From NCBI GenBank assembly GCA_026710545.1, contig JAPOQU010000077.1, positions 1 through 62,062 of the forward strand: DNA of 62,062 nucleotides. Direction: 5' to 3'. The notes beneath the pieces were generated by a model, which was given only the letters and a program-made list of their open reading frames with translations, was not told the origin of the DNA and searched no databases. Each line of letters begins with the position of its first letter. Position 1 is the first letter of the stretch. The stretch comes from Gammaproteobacteria bacterium (lineage in GTDB: Bacteria; Pseudomonadota; Gammaproteobacteria; Eutrophobiales; Eutrophobiaceae). Position numbers and translations under genes: made by a program. Positions 34,466-42,012 of this stretch are shown here, in pieces.

Positions 34466-36100
34466 ATGCGTTATCGAGGGCTGCCTACAATTGCTGCCAG
34501 TGTCGCTTTCCTGTTAAGCGCCTGCAGCCAGCAACCCCCTCGTGAAACCGCAGAAGCCCTGCCGGAATCCCCAATCCAGTCCGAGCCCGAGCGGGTTGAA
34601 TACATCGTCCCGGAACCGGAACTTTTACCCGAAGCCGAAACGGAGATCAGCGCGGCGGAAAGCGAACTCCCCGAACCTGCCGTACAGCATGCCGACATCT
34701 GGAAAAGGATCGGCGCCAACCTGAATTTACCGCGGCATATGGACCACCGCTCAGTCAAGGGGCGGTTGGCCTGGTATGCCAGGAACCAGGAATACCTGGA
34801 CCGCGTCGCCGATCGCAGCAGGCCTTACCTGTTCCATGTCGTCAGCGAGGTCGAAAAACGCGGGATGCCCCTGGAACTGGCCTTGCTGCCTGTCGTGGAA
34901 AGCGCGTTCCTGCCGTTTGCCTATTCCCGGAGCCACGCCTCGGGCATCTGGCAGTTTATTCCGAGCACCGGGAAGATCTACGGGCTGAAACAGAACTGGT
35001 GGTATGACGGCCGGAGAGATATCGTCGCCGCCACCCGCGCCGCACTGGACTACCTGGAAAAGCTGAACAAGGAATTTGGCGGGGACTGGTTACTCGCCCT
35101 GGCCGCATACAACACCGGCGAGGGGAACGTGGCCCGGGCGATCAGGCGCAACCAGCGCGCCGGCAAGGATACCGACTTCTTTTCCCTGCGCCTGCCCAGG
35201 GAGACCAGGGGCTACGTACCCAGCCTGCTGGCCGTGGCCGAATTGGTCGCCAACCCTGAACAGCACGGTATAACCTGGAAACCGGTGGCCGACCAGCAGT
35301 ACTTCGCCCAGGTGGATACGGGGGAACAGATCGACCTGGCAGTCGCCGCGCAACTGGCCGGCCTGAACATGGATGAACTGTATACCCTGAACCCGGGCTT
35401 TAACCGCTGGGCAACCGACCCGGCAGGACCGCACCGGTTGCTCGTGCCCCTCGCAAAGGAACAGACATTCAGGGAAAAACTTGCCGGCCTGCCGCCCGAA
35501 CAGCGCATGAACTGGCAAAATCATGTGGTCAAGAAAGGCGACACCCTTGGCCGAATCGCCGCACGCCATCGCACTTCCGTCTCCGCGCTCAAGAATATCA
35601 ACAAGTTGCGCAGCAACACGATACACCAGGGAGATTCACTCCGGGTTCCCGTCCCGAAACAGGCGCTGAGACATTATACCCTCAGTGTGGACGGGCGGCG
35701 TTTGCGCGGGCTTAAGGATACCGGCGACGGCAAGAAGTTTGTCTATACCATAAAGCGCGGCGATACGCTCTGGGATATCGGCCGGAAATACGGCGTAAGC
35801 GTGAAACAACTGGCAGGCTGGAACGGCATTCCCTCGCGCAAAATCCTGCGTCCGGGGCAGAAACTGGACCTGTGGTTTGCCGATGATGGAACCAAGGCTG
35901 TAGCCGGAACCGAACCACCTCCCGGCAAGGATCCATTCCATTACACCGTGAAACGGGGCGATTCCCTGTGGTCGATAGCCAATAAATTCAATGTAACGGT
36001 TAAACAGTTGCTGGCATGGAACAACCTGCGTAAGAACAAATACCTCTACCCCAACCAGAGAATAACGGTCTACCGAGGCAGCCGCCCGGTCGGCATTTGA
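34466..36100 (+). CDS. mltD: Membrane-bound lytic murein transglycosylase D
   Basis: A 544-residue lipoprotein (lipobox L-S-A-C20) that cleaves peptidoglycan glycan strands with formation of 1,6-anhydro ends. Catalytic Glu in L-P-V-V-E-S-A-F near residue 140, then A-S-G-I-W-Q-F-I-P-S-T-G and A-Y-N-T-G-E-G-N. Three LysM domains follow (about 352-393, 428-470, 490-533), as in E. coli MltD. No other Met, Val(GTG) or Leu(TTG) start codon precedes the lipobox, so the ATG at 34466 must be used although the promoter leaves almost no leader. Confidence 0.95.
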   Translation: MRYRGLPTIAASVAFLLSACSQQPPRETAEALPESPIQSEPERVEYIVPEPELLPEAETEISAAESELPEPAVQHADIWKRIGANLNLPRHMDHRSVKGRLAWYARNQEYLDRVADRSRPYLFHVVSEVEKRGMPLELALLPVVESAFLPFAYSRSHASGIWQFIPSTGKIYGLKQNWWYDGRRDIVAATRAALDYLEKLNKEFGGDWLLALAAYNTGEGNVARAIRRNQRAGKDTDFFSLRLPRETRGYVPSLLAVAELVANPEQHGITWKPVADQQYFAQVDTGEQIDLAVAAQLAGLNMDELYTLNPGFNRWATDPAGPHRLLVPLAKEQTFREKLAGLPPEQRMNWQNHVVKKGDTLGRIAARHRTSVSALKNINKLRSNTIHQGDSLRVPVPKQALRHYTLSVDGRRLRGLKDTGDGKKFVYTIKRGDTLWDIGRKYGVSVKQLAGWNGIPSRKILRPGQKLDLWFADDGTKAVAGTEPPPGKDPFHYTVKRGDSLWSIANKFNVTVKQLLAWNNLRKNKYLYPNQRITVYRGSRPVGI

Positions 36101-36200
36101 CGGGCGGCTTGCAGCCGTCCAAATCCATTCCGGACGGATTTGTGACGTGCGCTATCCATGGCGCACGCCCTGCGGGCGTCCTGTGCCCCGGTTCACATTC
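36101..36200. repeat. Hairpin-array repeat downstream of mltD
   Basis: A run of short palindromes: AAATCC/GGATTT (36121-36141), GTGCGC/GCGCAC (36147-36166) and CGCCC/GGGCG just after. The module GTCCAAATC...GATTTGT recurs, with a matching hairpin of different sequence, inside the element at 41831-41907. No coding potential; it could end mltD transcription before aas. Confidence 0.7.
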
Positions 36201-36226
36201 TGAGTAAATCTACGTAAAATCGGGTC

Positions 36227-38374
36227 ATGGCCGGATTCCTGAAATTCCTCCTGCGTTGCCTGTTACGGGTGCTTTACCGGGTTGAAGTGACCGGGATTGA
36301 ACACTACCACCAGGCGGGCAAGCGGGTATTGATCGTCGGCAACCACACCTCTTTGCTCGATGGCATCCTGCTTTACGCCTGGTTACCGGACACGCCCAGG
36401 TTTGCAATCAATACGCAGATTGCCCGGCGCAGGCAGTTCAAACCGTTTCTCTATTTCGCCGACTTGTACACCATGGATCCGACCAGCCCGCTGTCGGTCA
36501 AGTCCATGGTGCGGTTTCTGCAGCAGGACAAAAAAGCCGTCATCTTCCCGGAAGGCCGCATCACAACGACGGGCAGCCTGATGAAAATCTATGAAGGGCC
36601 GGGATTAATAGCCGACCGTTCCGGGGCGGCAGTCCTGCCCATCGCTATCGAAGGAGCGCAATTCACTAAACACGGCTACCTCGGTGAACGCAGGAGACCT
36701 CCCAAAATCAGGCTGAAAATACTGCCGCCTGAGAAAATAGAGATACCTGCTTCAATCCAGGGGCAGGGGCGGCGCAAAATCGCGGCAAAGCTGATGCAGG
36801 ACCTGATGTACAGGTTAGCCTTTGCCTGCTATGACCACGACAGGAACCTGCTCGATGCCATCCTGGAAGCGGCCGGCACATTCGGTAGAAATCGCGTCGT
36901 ACTGGAAGACATCAAGCGGGAGCCGCTGAACTACGGGCAGCTGCTCACGCGCACTTTTATCCTGGGGGGTGTTTTGCGCAACGATACGCAACCCGGAGAA
37001 TATGTCGGCGTACTGATGCCCAACGTCGCGGCAGGCGTGGTGACCTACCTGGCCATGCTGTACCTGGAGCGCGTTCCTGCCATGCTGAACTATACGACCG
37101 GCCTGCAGGTCCTGTTGAAAGCCTGTGAAACCGCGTCGATAAAAACGGTCTACAGTTCCAGGCAGTTTATCGAGAACGCCGGGCTTGAAACCCTGGCAGA
37201 AGGGCTGCAACAACACGTGAACCTGGTCTACCTGGAGGACCTGCGCGATCGCATCGGTGTCAAGGACAAGTTGCTGGGACTGCTGCGCAGCTACTATCCC
37301 CGAACCCATTTTCGCCCGGCAGCAAAACCCGGCGACCCCGCCACCATCCTGTTTACCTCCGGTTCGGAAGGCACTCCCAAGGGCGTGGTATTGTCCCACC
37401 GCAACATTTTGTCCAATTTCGCCCAGGCGCGCAGTTGCATCGGTTTCAAACCCAGCGATATCTTCTTCAGTTGCCTGCCGTTGTTCCACTCGTTCGGGCT
37501 GAACATCGGATGCGTGCTGCCTCTCCTCGGCGGCGCGAGGATATTCCTGTATACCACTCCTCTGCACTACCGGGTTATTCCCGAACTGATATACCAGACA
37601 GACGCATCGGTTTTATTCGCTACCAATACCTTCCTTCAGGGGTATGCCCACCATGCCCATCCCTACGATTTCAGATCCCTGAAGTACGTGTTTGCCGGAG
37701 CTGAAAAGCTGCAGGACGATACCCGCAAGCTGTGGCTGGAAAAGTTCGGTATCCGCATACTGCAAGGCTACGGCGCGACGGAATGCAGTCCGGTTGTCTC
37801 GGTAAATTCCCAGGTCCGGAATAAAGACGCCAGTGTGGGAAGAATGATGCCGGGGATGGACGCTTACCTGGCTCCCGTTGAAGGAATAAACAAGGGCGGC
37901 CGCCTGGTGGTAAAGGGACCGAACATCATGTCTGGCTACCTGCTGCACGGCACCGACGGAAACATCCGGCCGCCGGGCACGGAACGCGGGGAAGGCTGGT
38001 ATGACACGGGTGATATAGCCGCAATCGATGATGAGGGATATATTGATCTGCTGGGACGGGTGAAACGCTTCGCCAAGATAGGCGGCGAGATGATTTCGCT
38101 TACCGCCGTGGAGGAACTTGCCGGCGCGGCCTGGCCGAATTACAACCATGCCGCCATAGCCCTGCCCGATAAACGCAAGGGTGAAAAAATCATCCTGGTT
38201 ACCGAATATGACCAGGGTAATCGTAAATCCTTCCAGAAAAAGGCGCGGGAACTGGGCTATGGGGAATTGTATATACCCAGGGATGTGGTGCACGTGCGCG
38301 AGATTCCGGTGCTGGGTACTGGGAAGACGGATTACGTCACCTTAACAGAAATGATCCAGAACCAGGCTAATTAA
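36227..38374 (+). CDS. aas: Acyl-ACP synthetase / 2-acyl-glycerophosphoethanolamine acyltransferase
   Basis: A fusion enzyme recycling lysophospholipids. The N-terminal PlsC domain has N-H-T-S-L-L-D (HX4D, about residues 38-44) and P-E-G-R-I near 107; the C-terminal AMP-forming domain has F-T-S-G-S-E-G-T-P-K-G near 375, G-Y-G-A-T-E near 513, and Y-D-T-G-D near 590. The 715 residues match the E. coli Aas length. It follows mltD after a 126-bp hairpin-rich gap and ends before a variable-arm hairpin element. Confidence 0.94.
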   Translation: MAGFLKFLLRCLLRVLYRVEVTGIEHYHQAGKRVLIVGNHTSLLDGILLYAWLPDTPRFAINTQIARRRQFKPFLYFADLYTMDPTSPLSVKSMVRFLQQDKKAVIFPEGRITTTGSLMKIYEGPGLIADRSGAAVLPIAIEGAQFTKHGYLGERRRPPKIRLKILPPEKIEIPASIQGQGRRKIAAKLMQDLMYRLAFACYDHDRNLLDAILEAAGTFGRNRVVLEDIKREPLNYGQLLTRTFILGGVLRNDTQPGEYVGVLMPNVAAGVVTYLAMLYLERVPAMLNYTTGLQVLLKACETASIKTVYSSRQFIENAGLETLAEGLQQHVNLVYLEDLRDRIGVKDKLLGLLRSYYPRTHFRPAAKPGDPATILFTSGSEGTPKGVVLSHRNILSNFAQARSCIGFKPSDIFFSCLPLFHSFGLNIGCVLPLLGGARIFLYTTPLHYRVIPELIYQTDASVLFATNTFLQGYAHHAHPYDFRSLKYVFAGAEKLQDDTRKLWLEKFGIRILQGYGATECSPVVSVNSQVRNKDASVGRMMPGMDAYLAPVEGINKGGRLVVKGPNIMSGYLLHGTDGNIRPPGTERGEGWYDTGDIAAIDDEGYIDLLGRVKRFAKIGGEMISLTAVEELAGAAWPNYNHAAIALPDKRKGEKIILVTEYDQGNRKSFQKKARELGYGELYIPRDVVHVREIPVLGTGKTDYVTLTEMIQNQAN

Positions 38375-38413
38375 CTGGAAGGCCTATAAAGCTATTCACT
38401 GTAAGCTCCTCAA

Positions 38414-38518
38414 ACAGTTTTGGAGCAGGCTTTCAGGACCCGCTGTGAATACATCCCTGTACGCTTACCATCCGCTATCCCTGCGGATGATAGTCCTGAA
38501 AGCCTGCTCCAAAACTGT
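38414..38518. repeat. Variable-arm hairpin element, copy B
   Basis: Perfect 26-bp arms at 38414-38439 and 38493-38518 enclose a 53-bp centre. That centre is identical at 52 of 53 positions to the (inverted) centre of the copy at 41908-41960: box CCGCTGTGAATACATCCCTG, then an inner stem CATCCGC/GCGGATG. The arms differ strongly from those of the other copies. It lies between the convergent aas and PIMT genes. Confidence 0.9.
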
Positions 38519-38545
38519 CTGGACTCTCGTTGGATGACCAGGTTA

Positions 38546-39328
38546 TCAGGGGCTAATTTTCTGACTATCTCCTTTGACAAAAGGCACAAATCCCACAGGC
38601 AGGATGTCCGTGACCGTGATCTCTCCGGTTTGCTGTTTTTCCAGCACTTGAAGTGATTGATACCCATGTTGCGGGCCGACCGGCACCACCATGCGTGCGC
38701 CGGTTTTTAACTGATCGATCAAGGGTTGGGGCACCTCCTCAGGAGCGGCCGTCACAATTATTGCATCGAAAGGCGCATGTTCCTCCCAACCGATGTAACC
38801 GTCTCCGATCTTCACTGTCACATTATCGTAACCGAGTCGCACCAGTGTATCCTCTGCCCTCTTACCCAGTGATTCGATGATCTCTATGGTGTACACATGG
38901 CGCACCAGAGCGGCCAGGACCGCCGCCTGGTAACCCGAACCCGTGCCGATCTCCAGGACGGTCATGTTTTCATCCACGCCCAGCAGGTGCGTCATCAGTG
39001 CAACGATATAAGGCTGTGAGATAGTCTGGCCCTCACCGATAGGCAGTGCGTTATTCAAATAGGCAAGTGCGCGTAAGGAAGGGGGCACGAATTCATGGCG
39101 CGGCGCCGCAGCCACGGCCTGCACCACCTTTTTATCCAGCGCCTCTATGCCGGTATAACTGCGGGTGTCGGCCACCATCTCCTCTACTTCGGCAAGCATC
39201 TCCCTGCGCGCCGTTTCATATTCCTGCTGCGCGCACAGACTGCCGGGGATGGAAATTAAAACGAGAAAACCGTAAACCGCCATTCTGCGCAGGCAAAGTG
39301 GCGGAAGCCGGGTGTCAGACAATCCCAC
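38546..39328 (-). CDS. Protein-L-isoaspartate O-methyltransferase paralogue with signal peptide
   Basis: The catalytic part (about residues 60-255) is a clear PIMT: L-P-I-G-E-G-Q-T-I-S-Q-P-Y near 95, V-L-E-I-G-T-G-S-G-Y-Q-A-A near 123, G-D-G-Y-I-G-W near 168. Unlike the pcm at 27518 it begins with a hydrophobic leader: C-L-R-R then A-V-Y-G-F-L-V-L-I-S-I-P-G-S-L-C-A-Q-Q, a likely signal peptide. Start choice is open: GTG 39328, TTG 39322 (AGGGGG five bases upstream) or ATG 39283; only the first two keep the basic n-region. It overlaps or abuts the SDR gene upstream. Export of a SAM-dependent enzyme is puzzling. Confidence 0.85.
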   Translation of the reverse strand: MGLSDTRLPPLCLRRMAVYGFLVLISIPGSLCAQQEYETARREMLAEVEEMVADTRSYTGIEALDKKVVQAVAAAPRHEFVPPSLRALAYLNNALPIGEGQTISQPYIVALMTHLLGVDENMTVLEIGTGSGYQAAVLAALVRHVYTIEIIESLGKRAEDTLVRLGYDNVTVKIGDGYIGWEEHAPFDAIIVTAAPEEVPQPLIDQLKTGARMVVPVGPQHGYQSLQVLEKQQTGEITVTDILPVGFVPFVKGDSQKISP

Positions 39329-40070
39329 CCCCTATATTGAGAACCGCACCGGTGATATAGGAGGCTTCGTCGGAGGCAAGAAACACAGCCGCCCTGGCCA
39401 CGTCGTCGGGTGTGCCGAATCTTTTCAGTGGAATTTCCGCGATACGTTCCGAATAATACTCCTCATCCATCACGTCATTGGCAAAGGCAGTCGCGATCCA
39501 GCCGGGCGCCAGTACGTTGACCCTGACCGCAGGGGCTACGGTCCTGGCCAGGGATCTGCTGAATGCCGTAACACCGGCCTTTACCGCGGAAAACATTTGC
39601 GGATTGGTGCCCTGGTAACCGTGGATAGCCTGGTCCCAGGACATATTGAGGATCACCCCGCCGCCCTGCCGCTGCATGATCTCTGCGACAGACCAGCAAC
39701 ACTGGATTGTCCCTCTCAGGTCCACGTCTATCAGTCCGGAGAGTTTTTCCCGGTCCGTCAGTTCGGCCCCGCTGCCCGTCAGGATATCCGCGCCGGCATT
39801 GTTCACCCATACATCGATCCGGCCGAAGCGGGTGGTGACTTTTTCGAGCAGGCTGTTGACACTGTCCTGGTCCGCAACATCCGCCTGGATGGCAACTGCC
39901 TGTCCGGGCAAGCCCTTTATTTCCCTGACCACGTCCTGCGCCCGGCCCCTTGACCTGTTGTAATTGACGACCACCTGCGCCCCTTCCCCGGCACAAGCCA
40001 GCGCGATAGCGCGCCCTATCCCGGAACTCGCACCGGTGATCACCGTTACCTTATCCTCAAGCCGCGACAT
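39315..40070 (-). CDS. Short-chain dehydrogenase/reductase family protein lacking the catalytic Tyr
   Basis: From the ATG at 40070 (M-S-R-L-E-D-K-V) the protein has 251 residues, a typical classical SDR. The cofactor site T-G-A-S-S-G-I-G (12-19) and N-N-A-G (90-93) are intact and R-S near residue 40 hints at NADP. The catalytic set is not: where YxxxK is expected there is F160-S-A-V-K164, and the usual Asn in N-L-R-G is Asp117. Ser144 is kept. It may therefore be a non-catalytic or altered enzyme. The gene is divergent from the glycosyltransferase across a 24-bp-arm palindrome. Confidence 0.85.
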   Translation of the reverse strand: MSRLEDKVTVITGASSGIGRAIALACAGEGAQVVVNYNRSRGRAQDVVREIKGLPGQAVAIQADVADQDSVNSLLEKVTTRFGRIDVWVNNAGADILTGSGAELTDREKLSGLIDVDLRGTIQCCWSVAEIMQRQGGGVILNMSWDQAIHGYQGTNPQMFSAVKAGVTAFSRSLARTVAPAVRVNVLAPGWIATAFANDVMDEEYYSERIAEIPLKRFGTPDDVARAAVFLASDEASYITGAVLNIGGGIV

Positions 40071-40094
40071 GGCGTATAGTATAGCCACAGAGAA

Positions 40095-40155
40095 CATAAT
40101 TTGGGACACCCATAAATTAATAATTTTTAGCAATTTATGGGTGTCCCAAATTATG
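40095..40155. repeat. Perfect 24-bp inverted repeat overlapping a start codon
   Basis: Arms at 40095-40118 and 40132-40155 are exact inverse copies (centre 13 bases) containing TTTGGGACACCCATAAATT. The right arm ends with the ATG of the glycosyltransferase gene. It could be an operator between the divergent genes or a mobile REP-like hairpin that has supplied the start codon. Confidence 0.85.
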
Positions 40156-40974
40156 ATAAGCGTTATTATTCCCTGTTATAACCGCGCGCACCTGCTGCCA
40201 CGGTGCCTGGATTCGGTGCTCGCGCAGGAGTTCAGGCCTCTTGAAATCATTGTTGTCGACGACGGGTCAACCGACTCAACTCGATCTCTGCTACAGGGCA
40301 GCTACCCCGGTATCAGGATAATCAGCCAGGAAAACAAGGGGGTGAGCGCGGCCAGGAACGCGGGCATCAGCGCCGCAAAAGGCGATTGGCTGGCCTTCCT
40401 CGATTCGGATGATACCTGGTTCCCCGCCAAGCTGGGACGGCAGGTACGGGCTGTCGAGGCATCTCCCGGCAGCAATATCGTGCATACCGATGAGATCTGG
40501 ATTCGCAACGGCGTCCGGGTCAACCCCCAGCGCAAACACAGGAAATACGGCGGCTCGATCTTCAAACACTGCCTGCCTCTCTGTGTCATCTCCCCTTCAT
40601 CCGTCATGATTCACCGGCGCGTGTTCGACCGGGTCGGCCTGTTCGATGAAACGCTGCCGGTCTGCGAGGATTATGACTTATGGCTGCGCATCTGCGCCCG
40701 GATGCCGGTACTGTTTGTCCGGGAACCCCTGGTCACCAAGTACGGCGGGCATGATGATCAACTCTCAAGCCGCTACCGGGGCATGGACCGCTACCGCATC
40801 AGGTCGATCGACAGGGTTCTCAATGAAGTGGAACTGGAAAGTTCTGACAGGAAAGCAGCAATAGATACACTGGTCAGCAAGACCAGGATCTACCTGAACG
40901 GCGCCAGGAAACACAACAACCGGGTATTTGTCCAGGAGTGTGAACAGCTGCTGGAACAATACGTAACAAGCTGA
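40153..40974 (+). CDS. Family 2 glycosyltransferase
   Basis: A GT-A glycosyltransferase of 273 residues starting M-I-S-V-I-I-P-C-Y-N-R-A, with V-V-D-D-G-S-T-D-S-T near residue 35, N-K-G-V-S-A-A-R-N-A-G, the metal-binding D-S-D-D near 87 and E-D-Y-D-L-W-L-R near 171. It would transfer a sugar from a nucleotide-sugar to an unknown acceptor. The start codon lies inside an inverted repeat. The stop overlaps the next gene start (ATGA), so it is coupled to the nucleosidase-like gene; no polysaccharide cluster is present. Confidence 0.9.
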   Translation: MISVIIPCYNRAHLLPRCLDSVLAQEFRPLEIIVVDDGSTDSTRSLLQGSYPGIRIISQENKGVSAARNAGISAAKGDWLAFLDSDDTWFPAKLGRQVRAVEASPGSNIVHTDEIWIRNGVRVNPQRKHRKYGGSIFKHCLPLCVISPSSVMIHRRVFDRVGLFDETLPVCEDYDLWLRICARMPVLFVREPLVTKYGGHDDQLSSRYRGMDRYRIRSIDRVLNEVELESSDRKAAIDTLVSKTRIYLNGARKHNNRVFVQECEQLLEQYVTS

Positions 40975-41789
40975 TGCTGCATATAATCTGTGCCCTGAAA
41001 CCCGAGTCCCGGCCGTTGCAGGAACATTTTGAACTGCGACCCCTGCCAGGCGCAGCTTCGATCTACCAGAACCCGGAAGCGCGCCTCACCCTCACCTTGT
41101 CAGGCATCGGCAAATCCGCTGCGGCAGCGGCGGTCGCCCGCACCCGCGACCATTTCAGGGCCGGCAGGTCGCACGCCTGGCTGAATCTCGGGATTGCAGG
41201 CCATGCCAGCCTGCCGCTCGGCCAGGCGGCCGTCATCAACAAGGTAACCGATGCCGCTTCGGGCAAAACCTGGTACCCATCCCTGGTTTTCACCACGACG
41301 CTGCCTGCCCGCGACCTGCTGACCCTGGACCAGCCGGACAACGACTACCGGGAGGAATTATTCGACATGGAGTGCGCCGGATTTTTTCAGGCTGCAAACG
41401 AATGTGCAACCCTGGAACTGGTACAGGCATTGAAGATAATCTCGGATAACGCCGACCAATCCATGGACCGCATCAACCCGGACCTTGTCAGTCGCCTGGT
41501 GACGCAAAACCTGCCCGTAATTGAAGAGGTCATTGAACAACTGCTTGCTCTCTCGGAACTGCAACAACGCCTCAACGACCCGGGCCCGGACTACCATGTG
41601 ATTATCAGACACCGGCATTTTACCGTTAGCCAGGGACACAAGTTGCAGTCTTCACTGAGAAAATGGCGGGCACTGTACCCCGGAGATACAGGCCTTGCCG
41701 ACCGCCTGGCCGGGATGAAAACTGCCGCAGACATCCTCCGGCTGCTGCAGGACGAACTTGCGAAGACACCGATCAGATTTAACAAATAA
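40974..41789 (+). CDS. Nucleoside phosphorylase / MTA-SAH nucleosidase-like protein
   Basis: A PNP/UDP-family protein of 271 residues. Visible features: S-G-I-G-K-S-A-A-A near residue 43, N-L-G-I-A-G-H near 71, the purine/ribose-contacting F-D-M-E133-C-A-G, and the catalytic-type I-S-D158-N-A-D. About 85 extra residues follow the core. Relatives remove the base from methylthioadenosine, S-adenosylhomocysteine or 5'-deoxyadenosine. It overlaps the glycosyltransferase stop and is followed, after a repeat, by a spore photoproduct lyase-like radical SAM gene, whose by-product could be its substrate. Confidence 0.8.
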   Translation: MLHIICALKPESRPLQEHFELRPLPGAASIYQNPEARLTLTLSGIGKSAAAAAVARTRDHFRAGRSHAWLNLGIAGHASLPLGQAAVINKVTDAASGKTWYPSLVFTTTLPARDLLTLDQPDNDYREELFDMECAGFFQAANECATLELVQALKIISDNADQSMDRINPDLVSRLVTQNLPVIEEVIEQLLALSELQQRLNDPGPDYHVIIRHRHFTVSQGHKLQSSLRKWRALYPGDTGLADRLAGMKTAADILRLLQDELAKTPIRFNK

Positions 41790-41810
41790 CAGGAGTACGT
41801 ATGATGGTTG

Positions 41811-41985
41811 CAGGTTTGGATAAGCGTTTTGATGTATACCCTCCCTGGTATACACCCTACGGGCACCCGTCGGGTGTCCAAATCTGCTCCTGGCAGATTT
41901 GTTACACTATCATCCGCAGGGACAGCGGATGGTAAGCGTACAGGGATGTATTCACAGCGGGTCTTAAAACGCTTATCCAAACCTG
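41811..41985. repeat. Variable-arm hairpin element, copy C, carrying an inserted hairpin array
   Basis: Arms of 20 bp (41811-41830 and 41966-41985) enclose, in inverted orientation, the same 53-bp centre as copy B (41908-41960). Between the left arm and the centre are 77 bases (41831-41907) of small palindromes: GTATACC/GGTATAC and AAATCTGC/GCAGATTT, resembling the array after mltD. The element separates the nucleosidase gene from the SPL gene, and a good ribosome-binding site (AGGAG) and ATG at 41801 lead straight into it. Confidence 0.85.
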
Positions 41986-42012
41986 TCCCGCTATCTCACA
42001 ACGCAGAGACTG

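Noticed and set aside
41801-41935. A 44-codon frame with a good AGGAG site after the nucleosidase gene
   Set aside because: From the tenth codon it runs entirely through hairpin repeats, so it is more likely a leftover start interrupted by the element than a gene.
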